Assembly (NCBI RefSeq): GCF_007896435.1
Contig: NZ_VCBL01000006.1
Coordinates: 1-62,091 of the forward strand
Length of the DNA stretch: 62,091 nucleotides
Origin: Rummeliibacillus suwonensis
GTDB lineage: Bacteria; Bacillota; Bacilli; Bacillales_A; Planococcaceae
Direction: 5' to 3'
Position 1 is the first letter of the stretch. Every line of letters begins with the position of its first letter. Below, piece by piece: positions 53,956-62,091 of the stretch. Both the position numbers and the translations under genes were made by a program. Under the pieces are notes generated by a model, which was not told the origin of the DNA, ran no database searches, and saw nothing but the letters and a program-made list of their open reading frames with translations.

Positions 53956-53994
53956 ATAGAGGGGCTTGAGCCACTTCTCGGCATCCCCTCTATT
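53956..53994. terminator. Convergent hairpin between MFS and EndoQ-like genes
   Basis: ATAGAGGGG pairs with CCCCTCTAT. The last bases overlap the stop of the minus-strand gene. T-runs are weak, so strength is uncertain. Confidence 0.5.
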
Positions 53995-55153
53995 CCGTTT
54001 TCACCTTGCCATATACTCCACCGCCACCAGTAATGAGTGAGAGCTGTCCATTCCTACCTTTGTCGATCAATGCAGCAATTTTCGTTGGGACTACTTCCTC
54101 TAAGTCCTCTTTCGACACTTCATGTAAAATCCTCATTTCCGTACCAAAAGTCAGTAATAGTTTTTCGATCGTTTTCTTACCGATACTAGGTATAAAGTCG
54201 AGAGGAACTTGGTGAATATAAGGAGGGCGTTTTCGTAAATTTTGATGAGTGTCTGTTAGCTCCTTTACCCTCACCGCTACACCTTTTACAAGATGCTTGC
54301 CACCACAATTTGGGCATGGCGATAGAGAAGTACGATATCCACAATCTGCACAGGCCGTTTCATGATATTTTCCTAAAAGCGGATTAAGCCCATAATTAGT
54401 GAGAATCTCACGTCCTTCTTCTTCCTTCAAAGCTTTTTGCAATTCATCAAAAGTAGGCGCTTGCATGTGGATTTTTTGATATTCACGAGCCATTTTTCCA
54501 AGTGAGTGTGCATCTGAATTTGTGACAAATGTGTACTTTGCTAGTTCGCTAATTCCCTTTACCATATCTGTATCCGAGCTTAATCCTAATTCGATCGCAT
54601 CGATTTGTTCCATATCAAAAACTTCTGATAAGCTCTTTTTTACTCCTTTACCATATGCACTTTTAAATGGTGTAAAAACATGTGCAGGGATAAAAATCCC
54701 ACTAAGCGCATGTACTTTATGTTGTAATGTGACTGCATCACACCTTATCCTTTGTGTGCTCAGGTTCATATTCTTCACATAATGTTGCATCCATGCAGAA
54801 AACTCTCGCATTGCTTGCCAAGATCTAAAAAATGCCAGAACATGTATAGGCCCTAAACAATGATCATCATTCACTTCGATTTCTACACCCGGAATAAGTG
54901 TAGTGTTTTTATAACGTAATCCTCCACCATCTAGCTGTATCAATTTTTGTTCTTGTATTAAAGAAGCCATTTCTTCCAAAACCTCAGGAGAATGACAATC
55001 AATAACACCGACAATATCCAATCCTTTTTTCACTGATGCTGTATGCAAAATATTTTCAAGTGTTAATGTTTTACTACCTGTTATCTTAACAGGCTTTCCT
55101 TTCCACGTACGTCCGATGTGAATATGTAAATCTGTATAAAAATCTTTCAACAA
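53990..55153 (-). CDS. EndoQ-like PHP-domain endonuclease
   Basis: 387 residues of the TIGR00375/endonuclease Q family. The N-terminal PHP domain shows FYTDLHIHIGR, GVIDCHSPEVLEEM, IPGVEIEVND and FVTNSDAHSLGKMA, with the metal-binding His and Asp residues. A zinc-ribbon follows (ETACADCGYRTSLSPCPNCGGKH), and a C-terminal helix-hairpin-helix-like region (FIPSIGKKTIEKLL). EndoQ proteins nick 5' of deaminated bases such as uracil or hypoxanthine; this role is inferred from the family. It stands alone. Confidence 0.85.
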   Translation of the reverse strand: MLKDFYTDLHIHIGRTWKGKPVKITGSKTLTLENILHTASVKKGLDIVGVIDCHSPEVLEEMASLIQEQKLIQLDGGGLRYKNTTLIPGVEIEVNDDHCLGPIHVLAFFRSWQAMREFSAWMQHYVKNMNLSTQRIRCDAVTLQHKVHALSGIFIPAHVFTPFKSAYGKGVKKSLSEVFDMEQIDAIELGLSSDTDMVKGISELAKYTFVTNSDAHSLGKMAREYQKIHMQAPTFDELQKALKEEEGREILTNYGLNPLLGKYHETACADCGYRTSLSPCPNCGGKHLVKGVAVRVKELTDTHQNLRKRPPYIHQVPLDFIPSIGKKTIEKLLLTFGTEMRILHEVSKEDLEEVVPTKIAALIDKGRNGQLSLITGGGGVYGKVKTE

Positions 55154-55387
55154 AGCATCCCACTTCCTTTATCTCATATTGATGCGTAATAGAACCCCTA
55201 CTTTCGTGATTGTAGATAATAAGCTGGAGATCCTGCCTATCTGTAAAAACCAAATTGATGAAACAAACACCTAGTGTGGAATAAGGAACTCCCTACCGGA
55301 TGAAGTTTCACTTTTAATAACTTCAAGGTAAATCACATTCATGCTCAAAAGTAAAACCCTGCATACCTGCAAGGCTTCAATGGATCT

Positions 55388-55603
55388 TTTATCCCGCTTT
55401 TAACGGGCAGTAAGACCCCATCTCAAGATTTAGAGAGAAATGAGAAAGATAGGTAGGGGATCAACTGCCGCATGCGCCCGATTGGTTTGGGCGAACAAGA
55501 TGTTGGTCCCTCAGGTGTTGCCACAGGACGTGGCGCTTTTCACTTAAGTTCCTCTAGCTCAGTGGAGGATGAAGAAAACCCCACTGATGGAGTTTCACTT
55601 TAT
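55388..55603 (-). repeat. 210-bp structured dispersed repeat, copy R7
   Basis: On the minus strand it begins ATAAAGTGAAACTCC, containing the TAA stop of the 45-residue gene, and ends GCGGGATAAA. The hairpins are kept, though the CCAAC/GTTGG stem has lost a base. Same orientation as the upstream gene. Confidence 0.9.
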
Positions 55604-55737
55604 GATATACCGTCTTGATTGACTCCTTGATCATTCCCTGTATCAAATGCGATCAATGTATAACCAAACTTTTCTTCTAACTCTTGTAGTTCTTTTAGCT
55701 GTTCATCATCCAGTTTAGCATATTTGTTTTCTTCCAT
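55600..55737 (-). CDS. Small conserved-looking acidic protein
   Basis: 45 residues starting MEENKYAKLD behind GGAAGTAAAAA, with a charged amphipathic helix (DDEQLKELQELEEKFG) then TLIAFDTGNDQG. It is short and acidic with no membrane segment. The stop codon TAA is the ATAAAG start of repeat R7, so the native end of the gene may have been changed by the repeat. No function known to me. Confidence 0.65.
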   Translation of the reverse strand: MEENKYAKLDDEQLKELQELEEKFGYTLIAFDTGNDQGVNQDGIS

Positions 55738-55889
55738 TTTTTACTTCCTTTCTTTTTCTATTAGCTTGTGCTCTGAGACAATGATTATGTATAAAAAATA
55801 GACGAATTTTATCATAAAAAAGAATTGTTCAAAATGATTTCAATATTTTTTGCCAGTTATGCTGATTATCCAATTTTGTCCATAAAAAG

Positions 55890-55975
55890 GGGGAGAATTT
55901 GTTGATTTCCGCTACGGCTTGCTCGCTTTCCTGCGGGACATTGAATTTGCTCCACTGAGTATACACCCGCACGAA
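55890..55975 (-). repeat. Degenerate GC-rich dispersed repeat
   Basis: GATTTCCGCTACGGCTTGCT and CGCTTTCCTGCGGGA match the reverse complement of the repeat at 26088-26215 with deletions. It ends next to the ISL3 element. Confidence 0.6.
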
Positions 55976-55980
55976 AGAAA

Positions 55981-57220
55981 GGCTCTATACTAAATATTAG
56001 GGTTTTGAAACAATTTAAATCATAATAAAACAGATACCTGCAATTTCTTATATACTTGAATTGACTAGAAACAAGGAAGCGAGTATCGTGCAAAGAAATT
56101 CTAACATAAATATGCCAGGATTAAAAAATGTAAGGATTACTAAGATAGAAGAACAAGTAGTGCTTCATGTAGAACTTCCAATAGTGATTCACTCTTGTCC
56201 ATATTGTGGTGAGAAAACAAAGAAAGTACATAATGATCGAATACAAAAGATCAAGTATTTAAAGTGGTTTGAGCGAATTACGATTCTGATGTATCGAAAA
56301 TGTCGATATGAATGTGTGCATTGTCATAAAAGATTTGATGAAAAGTACTCTTTTGCGAATCGCTATCAACGGTTCTCGAGGAAATGGAATCAAATGGTTT
56401 CTGTACGTAGTGTAAAGGGAAAACCTTTAAGAAAGTGGCGGAATTATCGGGGACTTCTAGTTCGACTGTTATACGTCGATTCCATCAATTGGCTCAGAAG
56501 ACGATGGAACCCGTCAAAGAACTGCCACCCACCAGCTATAGCGGCGATAGATGAACACAAAGGAGATACAAACGAAGGAACGTATCAGCTCATTATCGTA
56601 AATGCAAAAACGCATGAACCCACTGATATCTTACCAAATCGTAGAAAAATCACCATTAAACATCATTGACAACACCATGGTTCACAGGTACAGCTAGTTG
56701 TAATGGATATTGAATCCATTGTTTAAATCGACCGTTTATGAGGCCTTAGGTGGACCTGTCATTGTTGCCGATCATTTTCATTTTTGTCGTTCTATTTATT
56801 GAGCAATGGATCAAGTACGCCAACAGATTCAAAATGATTGGCACCCCTATGATCGAAAGAAATTTAAGAAAATGCGTCATGTATTCTATAAAGGCCGTAC
56901 AAAATTAAATGAAAAGCAACGTTGGTATTTAGAACATTATTGAACATTTCTATCTGGACTTCATAAAGCTTATGAACTAAAAGAATCCTTCCGTCAATGG
57001 TTTAAAACGATCCTACTGAAATGAGTAAGACCAAAGAGATTCAAATGACTTTTTAGAAGGAATTAATAATTGCACAAAAGTATTAAAACGGAATGCATTT
57101 GGATTCCGCAGTTTTGAACGTTTTAGAGCAAAAATATTATTATCAAGTAAATATAAGGATATCGAAGTTTATATTGGTTAGATATTTAAATAACCTAACC
57201 CCAACATTTGGCACAGAACC
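55981..57220 (+). mobile_element. ISL3-family element, decayed
   Basis: The left end is GGCTCTATACTAAATATTAG (55981) and the right end, reversed, GGTTCTGTGCCAAATGTTGG (57220); they match at about two thirds of positions, as in ISL3 ends. One broken transposase gene lies between. No clear target duplication was found. It has replaced the end of a neighbouring nuclease-like gene. Confidence 0.8.
56061..57180 (+). pseudogene. ISL3-family transposase, broken
   Basis: The first part is open to 56669: an N-terminal zinc finger (HSCPYCGEKTKKVHN and YECVHCHKRFDEKYSF) followed by the DNA-binding helix region. After EPTDILPNRRKITIKH the frame breaks. Beyond it, pieces in other frames match the rest of ISL3 transposases: CHCCRSFSFL near the second Asp region, MDQVRQQIQNDWHPYDRKKF, and LSGLHKAYELKESF. 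Multiple stops make it non-functional. Confidence 0.85.
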
Positions 57221-57561
57221 ACTTTTCTTCAGTTACCGAATAGAGTGAGCGAACAAGAAGTGTTTCCCCGTTCGTTGCTCTGACTGCAACTAATATTCTA
57301 TCTGGTCTATTACCAAAAAATTTAAAGTATTGAACGGAACGACCACTTGGATGAATACCTAAATAATCTGGATTGGCAAGAATATTACTTAATTCAGTAA
57401 AATATTGATTGTATTCAGTGGGGTGCTCGCTTTTAATGTGATCTTCATTACCCTTACTAATAAAAAACAGGTTGGTTTAAAATAAGCGTAACCTTATCAG
57501 AAGGGCATAAATCTAGTATTTTTTCTTGGATATATCCAACTCTTGTTTTTTCATTTACCAT
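57221..57561 (-). pseudogene. PBECR-type nuclease-like protein, frameshifted and truncated
   Basis: Starts MVNEKTRVGYIQEKILDL behind GGGGAGGGGCATACC. After a one-base break it continues KGNEDHIKSEHPTEYNQYF, ILANPDYLGIHPSGRSVQYF and RILVAVRATNGETLLVRSLY, then runs into the ISL3 end. The HIKSEH and late beta strands recall the PBECR (phage Barnase-EndoU-colicin-RelE) nuclease domain; this is a tentative call by eye. Confidence 0.45.
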
Positions 57562-57990
57562 TGTGGTATGCCCCTCCCCTATTCTTTGTTTTCTGTTGTT
57601 TCGCCCTCTTCAGTGTTTTAATCTAGTCATATGTTTCTTTTTCTAATTCTTCAAACTGCCATGCTTCTGAATCTACTAGTTCAACCGATGTTTCTAATAA
57701 ATATTGTCCTGTTTTTATCTATGTGAAGGACGGATTATCGGGAGATGCCAATCCCATAACTCTAGACTATTGTATACTCTGTTATTTTTGTAGGGCAAGC
57801 AACGGGTTTGTCATGACAAACCCTAAAAATGTTGATTTTGGCCTTCTAGGAAATTCCTAAACCCTTGATAAATTTATTTGATTACTTTCACTAGTGTTGC
57901 ATTAATTTTAACTGAAGATTAAAGATACTCATAATCTTCAATTATTTAATTCTGACCATAAAAAAATCCTTTATAATGGATTTAGCAAGT
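57562..57990. other. Decayed coding fragments between two insertion sequences
   Basis: On the minus strand about 57600-57730, a short stretch reads GQYLLETSVELVDSEAWQFE, probably the end of an upstream gene in the PBECR-like operon. Many stops surround it. The rest is AT-rich with no gene seen. Confidence 0.4.
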
Positions 57991-58027
57991 GATCACCCGT
58001 CCAAATCCACTAATAAAGGACTATCTC

Positions 58028-59138
58028 ATGGACAAGAGTACACCAAAAAATTCATTTGAACAATGGTTTTCACCGATAAACTTTCGATTATTTGAAGAAA
58101 AAGTGAAAATCATGAAATTAGATTATTATACAAAAAAGTTTACGCCTGATTCATTCTTGAAATTTTTGCTTTTTGCACAGTTGCATGAAACAGAAAGTCT
58201 ACATGCTTTAGCAGATTCACTTTTTGATGAGAATTTACAAAAAGGTACACACTTAGAATCGATTAGTGTATCACAGATTTCTCGTAGGTTAAAAGGCATA
58301 AATTCAGAAATTTTCCAACCTCTTTTTCTCGATTTAGTTAGACAGATTCATACAAAAACTCACTATTCGAAAAGAACTATGCCCTTAAAAATTATTGATT
58401 CCTGCACATTGCCACTTAATTAACAAATCATAAATGGGTTCAATTTCGTAAAACCAAGGCAGGTGTGAAACTCCATTTACTCCTTGTCTTTATGGAAAAA
58501 GGTGAATCTTATCCAGAAAAGGCTATACTTACTCCCGCTAAAGTTCATGATCGGAATGAGTTAGAAGTCATGGTAGACGATCGGGATTGCATGTATGTTT
58601 TTGACCGTGGTTATTTAGATTACGAGCGTTTTGATCGCATGACCGATGAGGCCTATTTCTTTCCAGGCTAAGGAAAAATGCCGTTATTCGAGAAGTGTAC
58701 GACTTTAAAATACCCGAGGATTCGGATGTGTTGTCTGACCAAATGGTATTTATTGGTACTACTCAAAATAGAGCTGAAAACTATTTTTGTTTAGTAAAAG
58801 TGCTAGATACCAAAGGAAATGTACTCCATCTGGTCACCAATCGTTTTGATTTAGAGCCAGAAGAAATAGCAGAAATGTACAAATCTCGTTGGGCCATCGA
58901 ATTATTTTTTAAATGGATGAAACAACATCTGAATATCAAAAAGTTCTATGGTCAAAGCGAAAATGCGATTTACAGCCAAGTATTTATGGCACTAATTGTT
59001 TTCTGCCTGAATGTGTTAGCTCAAATGGATATAAAGAGTGAACGGAAAATCCTACAAATCAGCCGTTATTTGAGGGCAGCATTATGGAAGCCAGCACATA
59101 TTTGGCTTCGGAAAATGAAGGAAAAAGCTGTACCTTAA
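58028..59138 (+). pseudogene. IS4-family transposase, broken in three
   Basis: Three successive pieces of one transposase. The first (to 58420) holds FEQWFSPINFRLFEEKVKI, SLHALADSLF and MPLKIIDSCTLPL with the first catalytic Asp. The second (58465-58668) holds KVHDRNELEVMVDDRDCMYVFDRGYLDYERF with the second Asp. The third (58695 on) holds LVTNRFDLEPEEIAEMYKSRWAIELFFKWMK, the Y-R-E-K signature of IS4 elements. Stops at 58420 and 58669 with small frame changes break it. Ends of the element were not identified. Confidence 0.85.
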
Positions 59139-59235
59139 ACCATAAAAATCGTCGTTGTTGCATAAGTATAATTGTAAATAATATCCAAATGGATGGACCA
59201 CTTTTAATAAAGCATTAACTTTTTGACCCCAAAAC

Positions 59236-59420
59236 CCATTACGTACGGAGATAGAAGTTGGAAATTTCCGTTGGGCGCTCTCCAAATATGCGAGTGCCAG
59301 GGATCTGTTTTTATTTAATTTAGGGATTAATGTGGGGTTGCGTGTGAGTGATCTGGTGTCTTTAACGGTTTAAGGTGTGCGAGGAAAACCGCATTTAGTG
59401 ATTACGGAATAAAAATAGAT
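59236..59420 (+). pseudogene. Tyrosine recombinase fragment
   Basis: A short stretch reads ARDLFLFNLGINVGLRVSDL with the catalytic Arg of box I, then GVRGKPHLVITE, as in XerC/phage integrase-type proteins. Stops follow and no box II is present nearby. Confidence 0.65.
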
Positions 59421-59806
59421 TTAATGAGAATGGTTGCAATTTTACGACCATTTTATTTTTGGAAACTATTAAAAGAGAAACTTGATTTCGAGAGCCTCTC
59501 GAAAGATGATTGAGGACACACGTTATGAGCCCTTCTACGTGGCCTTTCTCAAGTTAAAAGAAAATGGCTATTTTATTCTCATCACATAGCCTACAAAGTG
59601 TTTCAGAAGGTGTCAAAAGGAAGGGACGATATTACAAACATACAATGCATAAACAGTTTGGGTGTCATCATTACAAGCAAAAAAGGATGTGGCAACGTGT
59701 GGCAAAACGTTGATTATAGTCTTCAAACTGTACAACTAAGAAACGCTCCAGTGATTCTTCATTCGGAAACTGTTCTTTCCGTTTCGTGTACTTCTTAATT
59801 TGTTTA

Positions 59807-60215
59807 TTAAAAGATTCGAGTAAATACTTGTCCAAATATCCTTAGATAACTGATAAAATGTGAGTAAATAGGGGTTCTCAAGCAATGATTGTGTGCCCTT
59901 TTTATACGATTTGCTCCATTTAGCTCAAAACGCACGGAGTGCCTGCTCAGCTGCCTCTGCGTCCACTGATTGGTGAAGGTTTTAAAATCCTCACAAATTG
60001 CTTGGCGGTCCTCTATACGTACTTTATGAGAAATATTACGTCCAACATGCACAAGGCATACTTGATATTTCGCTTTTGGAAACACATTGAAGACAGTGTC
60101 AGCTATGCCTTTTAAAGTCATCTGATATGAATAACAGAACGTCCTCCACACCGCGTTCTTTGAGCTCTTCTAATAGCTCTTTCCAGTTATAAGCTGATTA
60201 TGTTGGGGCAATCGT
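59807..60215 (-). pseudogene. IS256-family transposase fragment
   Basis: The frame contains LKGIADTVFNVFPKAKYQVC and LVHVGRNISHKVRIEDRQAI, a core segment of mutator-type (IS256) transposases. Upstream, YNWKELLEELKERGVEDVLL is readable in another frame. The C-terminal part is frame-shifted into nonsense. Confidence 0.75.
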
Positions 60216-60470
60216 GTACGCTAATACATATTATGTATCAAAATGAGGAACCCAGTAAAAATGCAAAAAAACATACTAACATTAGTAGAAGTGAAGGAAG
60301 GTCGACCAGCCTCTGGGACCATTTTAGAGTCCGTATCAATAAACAGACCAACTTCACACCCTTGTACGAATCAATTTAGTTTGTTGAATCCAAGAGATCG
60401 TGTATAAGAAAATGGAATCGATAAGGTGATGTGAAAACTTCTATGATTGGATAAAAAGGAAAATAATAGG

Positions 60471-60569
60471 ATGAAGAATGTCATTACACTTGATGTAAGT
60501 AAAGGGAAAAGTACAATCGTCATTTATGACAGGTATAAACAAGTATGTGTCAACTTTTTCTCAAGGTAG
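60471..60569 (+). pseudogene. IS110-family transposase N-terminal fragment
   Basis: 32 residues starting MKNVITLDVSKGKSTIVIYD, the DEDD-type RuvC-like start of IS110 transposases, followed by a stop in VCVNFFSR. The remainder of the element is missing. Confidence 0.6.
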
Positions 60570-60755
60570 TCTTAACCATGGTATTTCTAGCACTCTTATT
60601 TTGTACGCTTTTTCAGCTACCACGCTATCGCTTGCTCTCCTGATGATGAGCGTGTTTCTTGATGTAAAAACTCAGACATTCTAACGGCCTTTTTCACTAT
60701 GCATTGTTTTCTCGCACTCATTCTTTAGCTCTTTAAATACACTTCTCTCAACGTT

Positions 60756-61340
60756 TTATTTAATATTCCTTGTTTCACTTTGACTATAGCTTCTGCACCC
60801 GCTGCACTCTATTGCGCCCATTCCTCTTGCATCTTTTAGGGCATCCTCTATTTTCTCTCGCCAGTCAGAAATTCGATTCCGATTATGTTGGATATACTTT
60901 CTGAAATCTTCTATTTTTTCTTGTTTCTTTGTGTCAGCTACTGTGCTTTCATAGGTATCTACCCATAATTTAAATGAATTCCAATCATGTTCTTTCATAG
61001 CTTTTTGTCTCTTTTCTAACCCTCTCACAAATACCCCATCTGCCTCGGCAAATAAAAAGTCTACCTGCTTTGCTTTAGGAAGAGAAGATGCCATTTCTAA
61101 CTCTTCCACCCCTTCTTGATCTGCCTGGGCTTGCACTTTTCCCACACGTCTAATGATACTGCCTACCGTCTTGATGGCTCATCGTCACTGCGGTCCATTC
61201 TGATAGTATTCTCGATACGTACTTTCACTGGCGAGTTCTGCCACTTTCACCTCAACCAGTGGACTAAAGCGTTGATATTTTCTAAAGCCTAGCCACTCAT
61301 CCAAGACGTAATGCGATTGTTCCTTTCTGTCGCCCATTTG
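60756..61340 (-). pseudogene. ISLre2-family (UPF0236) transposase remnant
   Basis: The readable part has ADQEGVEELEMASSLPKAKQ and VDFLFAEADGVFVRGLEKRQ, characteristic of ISLre2 transposases. Upstream in a shifted frame are HYVLDEWLGFRKYQRFSPLV and LASESTYREYYQNGPQ, which belong to the N-terminal part. Stops and an internal break at about 61190 disable it. Confidence 0.7.
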
Positions 61341-61408
61341 TTTTTTGCAAGCAAAAAGTGCAGAAAATTGCAGAGAAATTTACATAGGCTTGCAGCTTTT
61401 CTTTTACA

Positions 61409-62091
<683 letters not shown>

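Noticed and set aside
55981-57220. Target duplication flanking the ISL3 element
   Set aside because: The flanking bases on the two sides do not match; the neighbouring DNA is rearranged.

Overview
The window is a low-GC Firmicutes chromosome segment, most likely a Bacillales member of the Planococcaceae/Caryophanaceae type. The evidence is Gram-positive Shine-Dalgarno sites (AGGAGG), two guanine riboswitches, an S-box upstream of a YitJ-type gene, a B. subtilis-like yeaC-yeaD-yebA-guaA-(pbuG) order, DesR/Des, a sortase, and one short gene that may encode a spore protein. Nearly all identifications come from reading motifs; no database search was possible.

Left part (1-5.1 kb): the 5' end of a 16S rRNA gene leaves the window on the minus strand, with its leader and two tandem promoters. 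Next come a SAM methyltransferase, an IS1595-like remnant, the guanine/hypoxanthine permease gene pbuG with a guanine riboswitch and terminator, and a pentapeptide-repeat protein. From 5 to 19.3 kb lies accessory DNA that separates pbuG from guaA, genes that are neighbours in B. subtilis. It holds small membrane/secreted genes with apparent single-base frameshifts, a tyrosine recombinase pseudogene split by a complete IS66 element (2341 bp, perfect 8-bp target duplication), and an 8.5-kb integrative element at the 3' end of guaA.

The guaA element is the highlight. It is bounded by a 15-bp direct repeat of the last guaA codons and has paired TGGTATC arm-like sites inside both ends. It carries an XRE repressor, a membrane protein, a broken FtsK-like gene, an oriT-like inverted repeat, a Rep_trans/NicK-type initiator, a DUF3173 protein and an integrase with one in-frame stop. 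Its cargo is a complete-looking retron on the minus strand: PRTase-like protein, winged-helix protein, a structured msr-msd region flanked by a 9-bp a1/a2 complementarity, and a reverse transcriptase with NAxxH, YADD and VTG motifs.

Right of guaA are core genes: yeaC/yeaD/yebA homologues, a nosD-nosL-nosY-nosF assembly cluster plus a second NosL-like lipoprotein but no nosZ, pncB-nadE, ogt, a FetAB-like ABC exporter, proline dehydrogenase, desR and des (no desK), sigL, metH and a YitJ-type gene under an S-box, sortase, hemY, an OatA-like acyltransferase, an MFS transporter and an EndoQ-like protein. From 56 to 62 kb the window is an insertion-sequence graveyard (ISL3, IS4, IS256, IS110, ISLre2, IS21 and recombinase fragments).

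Throughout the window a structured repeat of about 210 bp recurs seven times, with an eighth remnant. Its end motif ATAAAG supplies the TAA stop codon of three genes. Its shape, with subterminal hairpins, no terminal inverted repeats and a fixed ATAAA/TTTAT boundary, suggests a non-autonomous IS200/IS605-type element or structured RNA.
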